Assembly (NCBI GenBank): GCA_902728285.1
Contig: CACVBU010001236.1
Span: 124,001 to 188,000, forward strand
From: Clytia hemisphaerica
Lineage: Eukaryota > Cnidaria > Hydrozoa > Leptothecata > Clytiidae
Direction of reading: 5' to 3'
DNA: 64,000 nucleotides
A program made the translations under genes and the position numbers. Of the stretch, positions 1 to 10,931 are shown in pieces; the stretch's first letter is position 1; each line of letters opens with the position of its first letter. The notes under the pieces were generated by a model. It saw nothing but the letters and a program-made list of their open reading frames with translations. It was not told where the DNA came from and ran no database searches.

Positions 1-180
1 AATAATACTCTTCGTACCGCATCTGGATGAATTCTTTTTCGCGTAAAAATTGGGGAGGGGGGGTGCGAAAAAATATTGGGCCTTATGAGGGGGGGTTCGA
101 AATTTTTTTCGAGGGTTTAGGGGGGGGGTGCGAAATTTTTTTTGGATTTTTCAAAATATCCTCCACCCCCCTCTAGTAGA
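1..180. repeat. G-rich low-complexity stretch
   Basis: Runs of 6 to 9 G separated by repeats of TGCGAAA(A/T)TTTTT, about three rough units between 52 and 160. No coding signal is visible. The runs could form G-quadruplexes on the plus strand. The rest of 1-325 shows nothing further and is probably intron of the DUF885 gene. Confidence 0.6.
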
Positions 181-325
181 TACTTTATGACCACTCCCTA
201 GGCAAATAAACGAAATGCATTATATCACAAGACTTTTTCCGATTTGAAAAGGTTGAAAAAGTTATTCGCTGTAGCCAAGCCTCATCTAAATTTTATTTGT
301 CTTTATAAAAAAGTGTATATTATAC

Positions 326-3300
326 CTTGGTAACGTGTCAATTCTTTTTCAACAGTGTCTGAAGTGTCCCATGTGTATTTTTGAAATTTCTTTAAGATTT
401 CGTCACGTGAGATACCACGCTGATGAAAACCAACATCAGCCACCAGGCGCAGTGCTCTCCAAATCTATCAAGAATCATGTATACATATTATCTTAAAGGT
501 TTTAGTTTCATTTAAGTGTTCGCATTTCATATCAAACACATGTTTTATATCGGTCCGGTGTCTCCTTTTGTTATATTGTGTTCGATTTCGTGCTAAATAA
601 GCAAATAATTTTCGTTACCACTTTCTGAGCAATCTTGCTCCACATCCGTGTCAATTCAAAAAGCTTGTAAATTAAAATTGATGAGTAAGCAAACGATGTC
701 AACTTATCTAAAACAATTCCTTTAATCCCTCACCTGCCATTTCAAGGCGCCATATTTCGGGTACAGCTTGTCCTCCAATAGGTTAACATCTTTCAGTAAG
801 ATTGGATTTTCAGAGTATAAACCCCAACCTTCTGAGAACGATGGATAATAATCGACCAAGTTGTTTATCCACATTGAAATGTCTTCGCATTCGTCCATAA
901 AATTCTCCAAATAACCTTGAATCTGTAACGAAAGATTTGAAGGATTTCAACACTCAAATTCTCCAAATAACCCTGAATCTGTAACGAAAGATTTGAAGGA
1001 TTTCAACACTCAAATTCTCCAAAAAATCTTGAAAAATAACCCTAAAATTCTCCAAAGAACCTTGAATCTGTAACGAAGATTTGAAGGATTTCAACACTCA
1101 AATTCTCCAAATACCCTGAATCTGTAACGAAAGATTTGAAGGATTTCAACACTCAAATTCTCCAAAAAATCTTGAAAAATAACCCTAAAATTCTCCAAAG
1201 AACCTTGAATCTGTAACGAAAGATTTGAAGGATTTCAACACTCAAATTCTCCAAATAACCCTGAATCTGTAACGAAAGATTTGAAGGATTTCAACACTCA
1301 AATTCTCCAAAAAATCTTGAAAAATAACCCTAAAATTCTCCAAAGAACCTTGAATCTGTAACGAAAGATTTGAAGGATTTCAACACTCAAATTCTCCAAA
1401 TAACCCTGAATCTGTAACGAAAGATTTGAAGGATTTCAACACTCAAATTCTCCAAAAAATCTTGAAAAATAACCCTAAAATTCTCCAAAGAACCTTGAAT
1501 CTGTAACGAAAGATTTGAAGGATTTCAACACTCAAATTCTCCAAATAACCCTGAATCTGTAACGAAAGATTTGAAGGATTTCAACACTCAAATTCTCCAA
1601 ATAACCTTGAGAAATAACCCTAAAATTCTCCAAAGAACCTTGAATCTGTAACGAAAGATTTGAAGGATTGGGGTAACACTCAAATTCTCGAAATAGCCTT
1701 GAAAAATAACCCTAAAATTCTCCAAAGAACCTTGAATCTGTAACAAAAGATTTTAACACTCAAATTTCCAAATAACCTTCAAGAATAACCCTAAAATTCA
1801 AAGAACCTTGAATCTGTAACAAAAGATTTGAAAGATTTTAACACACAAATTCTCCAAATAACCTTGAAAAATAACCCTAAAATTCTCCAAAGAACCTTGA
1901 ATCTGTAACGAAAGATTTGAAAGATTTTAACACTCAAATTCTCCAAATAATCTTGAAAAATAACCCTAAAATTCTCCAAATAACCTTGAATCTGTAACGA
2001 AAGATTTGAAGGATTTCAACACACAAATTCTCCAAATAATCTTAAAAAATAACCCTAAAATTCTCCAAAGAACCTTGAATCTGTAACGAAAGATTTGAAA
2101 GATTTTAACACTCAAATTCTCCAAATAATCTTGAAAAATAACGCTAAAATTCTCCAAATAACTTTGAATTTGTAACGAAAGATTTGAAAGATTTTAACAC
2201 ACAAATTCTCCAAATAATCTTAAAAAATAACCCTAAAATTCTCCAAAGAACCTTGAATCTGTAACGAAAGATTTGAAATATTTTAACACTCAATTCTCCA
2301 AATATTCTTGAAAAATAACCCTAAAATTCTCCAAAGAACCTTGAATCTGTAACGAAAAATTTGAAGGATTTTAACACTAAAACCAAGGGTTCTTTGTTCC
2401 CACTATCTTCGTTTAAATAGCCGAGTCGGCTGACCGCAGACCCTTTTGAAAACAATTAAAAGATTATCTAGAAAGTCCTTGTTCACTGGGCTTTACACGT
2501 AAAATAAGGACTCTATCTATCTACATTAATGGCCTATTTCAATCTTATTTAATCAACTTATTATTATATCGATCTCATACCCCAGAGCAATTCCCTCGGC
2601 GTTTGAATTAGAATGAGGGGGCAAAAAATCATTCATTCATACTTTACTTTGCTTTTTCGAGTCCAGTTATAAACCAAGTAAACATCAAAACCTGCCAAAA
2701 GTTTAAATTATAATATTTAAGAGTCTTGCAAATTCTTAGCAAATTTCAATGTTTTGATTACAAGTTGAGTTGGAAACTTAAATTTTCGGAAAATATTTTC
2801 AAGTTCTTTTAGCTGGGAAATTTGCCAAGAAACTGCCCATGATTTACCTGTAAGTGATGACCCGGTCTTGCTTCATGAAAATTTGTATTATAATCATCAA
2901 ATGAAGGTCCCATTTTGTTTTTAAAGAACGGTAAAAAATATTCAGCCGGTTCGTCACAATCAGGATCACTTTCTAAATAACTGGGAACACCTAAAAAAAT
3001 GAAAAGATGAATGTTGAGATTAAAACTAATGAAAATTTATGCATCTGAGTGCCAGATAAACATTAATCAGGGAGACTTAATGAACTTAAGAACCATTATT
3101 CATGCCCTTGATTAAACTAAGGCCCACAACCTTGTACACCCCGGTTGGATTCTCGCATCGAGGATAAAAATTTCATTCAAAACCCCAATGGAAATAAAAA
3201 CTATTGTTCCAAGCTCAAAAAATCACGTGGGATGATTTTAGGGTGCAATTTTTTTGCATTGAATTTCAGATGGGAATGAAATCAAAGTCAATTTTCCAGT

Positions 3301-6300
3301 GAGGATTAAATTGTAGGGTTTTTTTCCAACAAAGATGAAATCTTTGCCAGATTTTCCAGTGGGCCCCACCGGATCTGTGGCACAGGGTTCTGTATCCTTC
3401 CAAAATTCTCTATCTTTAGACAACAGCCACATATTTATAAAACCCGAGGGGCTAGATGTCGTGCTTTGATTGTGCCGTGTTTCGATAGGAAAACCTACCG
3501 ACAGCACGTGATATTACAATAGAGTTTCAGTGCTTGACAAAACAGAAGCTTCGCAGATTTTCGAAAACAAAAGGAAACAATATTTTTAGCGGTATTCACT
3601 TTTTTTTCTTGGAAGAGCTTAAAGCACGTCATCTATAGCCCTTCGGGCTTTACATAAATCTGTGATTACTTTGATATGACTCACCATTCGTTGGGTCGTA
3701 ATCAGGAACAATTTGGACTTTACAATCAGGGGTTGTTTTGTTAGCCCCTTCTGTATAAAACAAATTTTTGATACTACTTGATGCTTCCTTCAAAATTTCC
3801 GTATTGTTATTTTTCCAAGCCTCGAATGCTTTCCATCGTTTAGGACAATTTAACTTGGCATCTAAATATAAGAAAAATTCGTGATTACTATCTGGTTTTG
3901 ATATTATTTAAGCGGATTGCCGACTTAATCCCCTTTGTTTTTTTTACCTGAAAATTAGCAGCAGTTTTCAGTCATAGAAGAAAAAATTATCCAAAGCTTT
4001 ACGTGCTCGCGTCGATCGCGGGATTTTTCGAAAAACTTTTTTCTTAATAGGTAGGAGGCGGTAAAATTGCCAATTTCAAAAATTGCCTCCCCAGTTTGAC
4101 CAAAATTCGGTCAACCTACTACACTATTGGCTGTGTTAACATAACGGTTTTAAAAGAAATTTGAAAAAAAGATCCTACCCTCTTCCGAATCGCATTTTTC
4201 GTGAGCTTCGTCATCGGATTCACTTTCTGGAAAAGGCTCTTTATTGAAGATGAAATCCTTGGATTTCAATCGTGTCTTCAATTCAGTGATTGCTTCTTTT
4301 TTATTGTCAATGTCAGTGATTTCCATGGCTAGTTCTTCAACCTGTGAATAGAAATTATACCGGAGATAAACTGGTTTTAACATAATCCAAAGTGATCCTT
4401 TATAGATTACACTTTTTTTAATAAGAACCAGTAAAATTTTGCTCTTATCATTCTTATTTTTTTGGCACTTTGAGCCTCAAATTATTCTTATCATGTTCTT
4501 ATTTATGGGGCGCAATAATTGAGGTATTATAGGCATTATACCCAATTTTTCCTACGGTACTTTGACTTCTGAATTGATTGAAATAGAGTAAGTTCTTTTT
4601 AATTTCAGGCTCAGCATTGTTCTTAAATTGTTCTTACTTTTTGGAAATTTTGAGCCTCATTATTCTTATAAAAAAAACAGTGTATACACATAAATAACTA
4701 TCATCACATCTTCTTGTATCTTTTTGATATTATAATCCAGATTTTAATCCAGACTATTGAAGTCTGAATTTAAATTATTATCGAGCTTTTGGACGGTGTG
4801 ACACATACAGAATAATTTCCTCCTTTTTTATAATATCTAAATAATGATATCCGTGGACTATTTTGTTTTCAGGTATTAATACTCATATATTCGTTTAGAA
4901 TCAAAAATGAAAAAATGCAGTGCTAACTACTCACAGTAAAACTGACGGTGGACTGAAGTCGTTTTTATGATAACCGCTCGGTCCCTTCGATTAAACCCAA
5001 GATATTAACAACAGCAAGAAATAAAAGGCTTCTAGAGTAAATTTTTTATACGGAGTAACCTTACTTATCATTGGTTATATTATATAATAAACCTACCTCT
5101 TTATAATATGAATCAGCCAGTTTAGTACCCACTTCAAATGCATTGTCCCCTGTGTAATTTCCCGAAGTGTAATATGCCAATAATCTTTTGTAACCAGCTG
5201 TAACGTTGATAGGTGTTTTCGTTCCTGGTAACTTTTGTGTTGCATCCCTGCAAAGGAAAGAGTATTTCGAACGTCGTTTTGATGTGTCGTAAACGCTTTT
5301 CTTTTTAAAAGAATATCCATGATGAAATTGGCCAAAAATTAAGAATATACTAAATATATCACCATCATGAAATCCGGCAACTAAACCATGATAATGCTAT
5401 TTTTTGAGCATTTTTAACTGTAAATTGACAATTATCCCCCACTAAGATTTACAAAAATACCATTTTATGCTTCAGGTGTGTATTACATGTTAGATATAGG
5501 TTAGATTTGGAACCCTAAGCGTAAGAATACCGTAAGAATATTTTAGGATGATTTTCCCGACAAAAGTTAAGAATCTCAATGATTTTTTATAAAAAAGTGA
5601 GTACCGGCTGGGAAAGAAAAACTTACCCATCTTTTCTTCCATTTTTGTAAACATATTTCAAGGGTAACGATCCTAGGCCACTTGAAATACTACTAGGTGG
5701 GCAGTGTTGAATGTGTTCATCTTTCATATACTTTATCAGATCATGGACAGGTTTTCCAATATATTCAATAATTGTTTTGTTCAGTTGAGTCTCATAATCT
5801 CCATGGTCTATTCTGAACTGTTCCAATTCTGGACCACCAAGCTTTTTATATAAACCCTTTTGAGTTCGTATACCATTCATTAAAACTTTCGCAAACTTCA
5901 TTTTGAGAATACCTTCCGGTTTAGTGCGAACATCCCTGTATATTTTACGGAACGTTTTAGAGCTTGCTTTACAGACTTCTTCACTCCATACCATTCCGCT
6001 ATTTACACCGTTTTTCATATTTTTCAGATATTGTTCGAATGTTTTACGATGTTCTTTAACTAGGGAGATCATGTTACGCATATCAGTTAAAGTCAAAATA
6101 GACCCGTCAATTTCTAACATCCTTTGTAAGGCTTGATGGAAATACTCAAGAGCGTAACATATAGGCTGTTCACAAAAGTAGTCTGGCCCGAGCATCCACA
6201 TTCCATCATAATAACCTTCATATATGGAATCAAAGTTTGATTTTAAGAAATATTTGAATTGATGTATAAGCCGTTCTTCTCGAGGTTTTAACTCGGATCT

Positions 6301-7084
6301 GACACCATTCCAATGTTCCAGTTTGGTTAAAAGATGCGCAGATTTATTGGCAATGCGTTCCAAGTTTTCAGGAGTTGGTAAGTATGGTGCATACTGCATT
6401 TTAACATGTGATCCATCATATTCTAAGTTAGATGCGATAAGGTATGGTTGTAGGGTATAGTATTCCGTTTGGATCTGTAAAAATAGAATAAAAAAGAAAT
6501 TGTACAAACAAACATCCTCAATGCAACATCTAACATTGAATAGCGTATATTTTAATGAAAACTTTTTTTTATAAGAACAAACTTTATAAGAGCATAACGC
6601 TTGCCAAAATATCAAGAACATTTTAAGGCTTTTGCAGACTCTAAAACATATTCCCAAATGGTGAAAATAAGAATATCTTTTAAGAATATTTCAGGCCTCA
6701 AAAACTTCGTACTTTCTTATAAAAAAACGTAAATGAAACAAAATCGTGTTAATCTGAGACGAGTCAAGAAAGCATTAAATCAAGCTAAAATTGAGGTACG
6801 ATTTTGAGACTGCTAAGCAACCAATCCGAAATTTACCAACAGTGTTTTGAATTTTACTCCCGGCTTTTACTCTCAGAATTAGAATATAGTTTAAGTTCCA
6901 GGCAAATTTGAGCCCCAAATGTTAGAAGTGAATATCAAACCTCTCTGAACTGTTTGAACAAATGTTTATTTTTAGCTTCTGATGAAAGACTGCATTCGTT
7001 ACTTGATGCTCGAGCACAGGCTAAATCCAACATTACAACCACAATTATAGCAATGTATAAAATGTTGTGATAGAGGTCCTTCAT
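326..7084 (-). CDS. Secreted DUF885-family protein, 3' end beyond the window
   Basis: Coding exons in transcription order: 7084-6941, 6474-5627, 5247-5097, 4341-4179, 3861-3685, 2990-2848, 922-734 and 464-326. All have AG/GT borders and matching phases, giving about 651 residues before the left edge. The ATG at 7084 has a CACC in front and opens a hydrophobic signal peptide (about residues 1-24, ending near ACA), so the product should enter the secretory pathway. Family signatures appear in order: HEARPGHHLQ (exon at 2990-2848), an HE..PGHH metal-binding-type motif; FSEGWGLYSE (exon at 922-734); and RALRLVADVGFH (exon at 464-326). These are the conserved blocks of Pfam DUF885, a family common in bacteria and patchy in animals, with a zincin-like core. 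Peptidase activity is inference from the motif. The C-terminal PGQ-type end of the family is absent, so more exons should lie left of position 326. A 5'UTR intron is possible, with an acceptor near 7100. Confidence 0.85.
497..721. mobile_element. piggyBac-type MITE (TTAA-flanked), making up most of an intron
   Basis: A 225-bp element bounded by TTAA at 493-496 and 722-725, with ends AGGTTTTAG and AATTCCT. It is a reverse-oriented relative of the copies at 50841-51067 and 59697-59909, sharing blocks such as GATGAGTAAGCAAACGAT on this strand. A TTAA duplication is typical of piggyBac-superfamily insertions. It lies in the 269-bp last visible intron of the DUF885 gene (465-733), starting 8 bp after the splice donor. 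No transposase is encoded. Confidence 0.75.
899..2385. repeat. Minisatellite whose unit contains a splice acceptor
   Basis: About 19 units based on AATTCTCCAAA..CCTTGAATCTGTAACGAAAGATTTGAAGGATTTCAACACTC, in a short form (about 55 bp) and a long form with an extra AAATCTTGAAAAATAACCC block. The two alternate, giving a higher-order period near 145 bp (AAAAAATCTT starts at 1021, 1164, 1309 and 1454). Units diverge towards 2385. On the minus strand each unit reads GTTACAG then ATTCAAGG, which is the acceptor and first codons of the DUF885 exon that starts at 922. The array fills most of the intron at 923-2847. Confidence 0.95.
2405..2520 (+). mobile_element. SINE body fragment (tRNA-derived family, headless)
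   Basis: Matches the body of the SINE at 7443: GCCGAGTCGGCTGACCGCAGACCC, then ACACGTAAAATAAGGACTCTATCTA. The tRNA-like head is missing and the copy is divergent. It lies directly beside the minisatellite in the intron of the DUF885 gene. Confidence 0.55.
3110..3470. mobile_element. Short repeat related to the element at 50403-50673
   Basis: Shares blocks with 50403-50673, some in inverted order: AGGGTGCAATTTTTT, GAATTTCA.ATG, AAATTTTCCAGTGGG and a GTGGCACAGGG end. It is probably a degenerate inverted-repeat MITE in the 2991-3684 intron. The boundaries are approximate. Confidence 0.45.
4409..4683. mobile_element. MITE family 'TTATAAGAAC', intronic
   Basis: An element of about 275 bp with imperfect inverted ends (ACACTTTTTTTAATAAGAAC versus the complement of ATTCTTATAAAAAAAACAGTGT). 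It has repeated internal motifs GAGCCTCA and TTCTTAAATTGTTCTTA. Relatives are at 18104-18375 and 49811-50000, with remnants near 6560-6730, 45240-45420 and 61455-61560. It sits in the 4342-5096 intron. No coding capacity. Confidence 0.6.
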
Positions 7085-7442
7085 GGTGAATACAGTAGCT
7101 GAAAAGAAGGAAAAAAGCACGTGTTATTTCAGACGCAGTTGGTTGATAGAAAACAATGAGAGAATAACAGGGGGTCGGAACACTAAAGAGCCGACCGAGA
7201 ATTATTAAAGAAATAGTCCAATTCATCCAACTTCCCTAAACTTGTGCATAATAGGTCATTCTATTATATATCCGTACAGGAGTACAGGGAGGAGAGATGG
7301 GCAGGGACGAAAATTTGCAAGCCAAGAAGAACTTTCAAGGGGATTTGTGTGGAAGGGTTCTTCTAACCTGATTACTAAACGGAACAGCCCCATTTCTCCA
7401 AAAGAACAAAGGAGACTGAATAAATAATTGTTACCACAACCA

Positions 7443-7645
7443 GGAGCGATGGCTAAGTGGTCTAGTGCGTCACCTTCTCAAAGCAGGAGTTGGCAGTTCG
7501 AATCCCCGCTCCTTCCAATGTTCCGTTCAGTTCATAAATAAACGAGCCGGCTGGCCGTGGACCCCGAAAATCGAAAGACTGTCTAAAAATCCTAGATTAC
7601 TGGCCTATTCACGTAAAATATCGACTCTATCTACCAACAAGGAGC
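7443..7645 (+). mobile_element. tRNA-derived SINE
   Basis: The head reads as a tRNA with pol III boxes: TGGCTAAGTGGT (A box) and AGTTCGAATCC (B box). Acceptor bases GGAGCG pair with CGCTCC. The anticodon arm does not fold properly, so it is not a working tRNA. The body continues with GTTCCGTTCAGTTCATAA and ends in ACGTAAAATATCGACTCTATCTACC. A minus-strand copy at 24342-24468 and a body fragment at 2405-2520 share the same head-body join, which marks this as a dispersed SINE family. Confidence 0.75.
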
Positions 7646-8407
7646 AATTTCACCACTCTAATAGTTAATAAAGCTGTAAATGGAAGTCAGGGTTACCTTC
7701 TCAGCGTTATAGTGTTTTATTATGTTCAAGTTAGCATCATTTTTCACTCTCTGATTTTCCAGCGAATCTGATATTTAGAAAAAAGAAAAATCTAATGTTT
7801 TCCTAAATCGAAAAAAAGCCGCACTTTCAACCAATCAAGATTAAGTGTTTTGGTCTCAATTTGTATAAGCATTCGATTTCATTGTTTGCCTCGATTATTC
7901 GAACAATCAAAATACTGGAATCTTTTGTTTTGTTTCAATTTTTTACTCACTTTGAGAACATTAATGTTGATTTCATCAATTATGTATACACATCTTCTGA
8001 ATGGCTAATTAACAGGGATTTTTGGATAACAAAAGCGTTCGAAAATTCTAAAATGAATAGATCATTGATAGACTAATTTTCCCGCGAAAATTAGTTAGAG
8101 ATACTAAAAATTTAGATTTTTTTGTCTGATGATGTTTTCACCCCACCAGATTTCATAAAAATATAAATGTATTTGTTGTATTTTACACTAAAACATCCGG
8201 TATTGACATTTCGTGCAAACTCTTTCGAATAATTCTGAGTTTACTAGTCTAGCATACAAGACAACTATATTCAGTCATGGTAAAAACAACTATCTTACCA
8301 CTAGTCATAGCTTTCACTAAATGCCCCCACATAAAGATCATGTCATGCACTTATAAAGCTTTTTAATGCTTTAAAGATTAAAACATTAAAAAATAGCCAG
8401 GAATATT

Positions 8408-8446
8408 TGATTGATTGATTTATTGATTGATTGGTTGATTGATTGA
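8408..8446. repeat. (TTGA)n microsatellite
   Basis: About ten interrupted TTGA units in intergenic DNA. Confidence 0.85.
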
Positions 8447-9686
8447 GGCATTTGCTTGAAAAAAAAATTATATTCCATTAACAAAATACTTGAAGAATTC
8501 GCAGCTTGATAATTTAATAAAATTTAAGGTAAAGCTGGAAAAGCTTCTCAAAAATATATTTCAAAAATTATGGTATCATTAGCTTACAGGTTTTCACATC
8601 TCCTGTTTGTTTTTTTCTCCTTAGTTTCTTTCTTACAACAATATATATATATCGTGATTATTATTCACTAAATAGACCTTTTCTGATAATGCCGCAGACA
8701 TCTTAGATTGTAGGCAAAATATATAGTGGTGTCAACAAGGTAACCAATCAGAAATAGCTTGTTTTTTTCATTGGCTGCTATATTTCAACAATTCTCTATT
8801 GCAACTTTTCCTAATAAACAATAGTCAAGAGGATACTGTGTATGAAATTTATCAAAAAGTTCTGCGCCATCTTAAATAGGGTGAAATAGAAACCAATCCT
8901 AGTTAAGGCCCGGCCTCCACTTGGGTACGCTGTGATTGCACTTATTCTCAAACAAAATCTTCTATTTTATTGGTCAAAAGAAAAATAAAGGAATGCCATT
9001 GTGGTCCATTCAGACCATATTCAGACGTACAGTCGAGAAAAGTTGAAATGCGCCTAAATTTTTTTTCAAGTGCATAGTACTTTTTCATGGTGCAATCTTT
9101 TCTCCAAGCAGCACAGACAATGAAGAGACGTGCCTTCAGGAAGCTAGACCTTTTGAGTTTATAGCTATATGTACTTTCACTTTATGGTGTTTCTGTATGA
9201 CTGTCTTTGTACCTAGTCTAACCAGTGTTAATGCCTTCGGGAAGGTCCATCCTAACTTGGAAAGCCAGAATTGGAGCTATTTCACCAAACAACTGGAGCG
9301 TAAGTTATTTAGGCTATCACAACTGCATGAAAAAGTTGAATGTGTGCATGTAGTGCAAGTGAGGTAAATCTATTTTGAAGACCAAAAGAAAAAGTTTGTT
9401 TGCATTGATCTGCATTGATTGACATTAACAACATTCATTCAACCACTTTTGGATTCAACTTTACATATGCATACATTCAACTTTTTTGTACTTTGCCGGT
9501 ATCTTGTTTTACTAAGTTAAGAAGGACTATGATGGTATTTAAAGCTCGAGAAGCTCTATAAACAATAAAGGTAGTTATTAATAAAATAAAAGACAAAGAT
9601 AAATTAGAGTTTGAACAAAAATATATTGAAAACTTGAGCAAATTTCTTTAAAGATTCCGGAAAAAGAATTGAAATCATTGCTGAAG

Positions 9687-10931
9687 GGGAGAAGACAAAC
9701 CGTGGACCCCCGATATGGACCCCCAATATGGACCCCAATATGGACCACCAATATGGACCCCTAATGGACCCCCTCAAAAACGGCAAGAAATACCAAAAAC
9801 AGCTCTGAACAACCCTAGTTTGAAATAATTAATGTCTATTTGCACTTCCAACATCACATTGAGTACGATAAGTCTTTTTAAGATTTATTCCGAGTTATTC
9901 CGAGTTATTCGAACTTAACGTTCTGCTGAGTTTGATTTTTTACTTGAGCTGCTCTGCTCAGTCATCAGTCCAAATAATTATGGATATACTCAAGAAGAAT
10001 GTTTTTTGGCTTAACAAACCATAGATTGAGACATGAAGAGCCGAGTTACAACTCAAGTAACTCGAACTTTCATAATATTACCCATATCGTTTGCCTCTGA
10101 AAAAAGATTTCGTGGATGATACCTATATAAAAAGTCCCTCCTATGATAATAAACTTTTATTTTCTAGAGGAAGTTATACTAGCAACTCGAACACTCCTAA
10201 ATGTAACTCTTCAATGTAACTCGGGCCTCATGTGCCATCAATCTAAAACCACTATCTGAGAGAGCTCATTAGCTTCTGACTTTAGTAACAACGCCTCCAA
10301 ACCTCTTACCCCCACCCGGGAGCACTTTTCTCTACAGTACTTTACACTCATGCAATACTTACACTCGTGTACATAATTTTTGTGCATTTTTTCTTTCTCC
10401 ACCAAGTATTTGCTCTTTTTATGTATAATAGTGAGCAGCAATATTTAATCATTTAAGAAATATCTTTTCTTTCATCAATAGAATGTTTTTCACCCTTTTC
10501 GATTTGCAACTCGCAATTATGATTTGCAACTCGCACTTTTAATTTGCAACTCGCACTTTTAATTTGCAACTCGCACTTTTAATTTGCAACTCGCACTTTT
10601 AAAATGCAACTCGTAACTCGCAACTCGCGATTTTATTTTGTTAAAATGCAACTCGTAACTCGTAACTCGTGAAAAGTAACTCGAAACTCGTGGTTCTAAA
10701 TGCAACTCGTAACTCGTAACTCGTAACTCGCAACTCGCATCTTATCATATATCACGTTTATATTATATAGGACGACTAATACAACACAAATAGCTACCTA
10801 TTTAATGTTGGGAAATACCCACAATGCTTTTCTCGCCATTTTAAGGGGGTCCATTAGGGGTCCATATTGGTGGTCCATATTGGGGTCCATATTGGGGGTC
10901 CATATCAGGGGTCCACGGTTTGTCTTCTCCC
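9687..10931. mobile_element. Foldback DNA element with 9-bp target duplication
   Basis: A 1,245-bp element with near-identical inverted ends of about 97 bp (9687-9784 and 10838-10931). The outer sequence is GGGAGAAGACAAACCGTGGA, followed by degenerate repeats of the type ATATGGACCCC. TTGCTGAAG occurs directly outside both ends (9678-9686 and 10932-10940), a 9-bp target site duplication. The interior is rich in CAACTCG/TAACTCG repeats (about 10505-10740) and encodes no transposase. A 9-bp duplication fits Mutator-like elements best, but the superfamily is not proven. Confidence 0.85.
10505..10740. repeat. Tandem GCAACTCG/GTAACTCG repeats
   Basis: Five units of ATTTGCAACTCGCACTTTTA-type sequence, then shorter CAACTCG and TAACTCG runs. 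They lie inside the foldback element at 9687-10931. Isolated TAACTCG and GAGTTA motifs elsewhere in the element suggest that the array grew from its own sequence. Confidence 0.85.

Noticed and set aside
1791..2157. Minus-strand open frames of about 62 codons in the minisatellite
   Set aside because: They are the repeat unit read in frame. They are open because the unit lacks stops in that frame, not because of selection on a protein that can be shown here.
899..2385. CRISPR-like array
   Set aside because: Units are contiguous without unique spacers, in an animal intron; this is a minisatellite.
7443..7520. Functional tRNA gene
   Set aside because: The pol III boxes are good but the anticodon arm does not fold, and the same head-body join recurs elsewhere, so it is a SINE.
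7861..8076. 71-codon plus-strand gene
   Set aside because: AT-rich intergenic frame with no recognisable motif and no coding bias visible.
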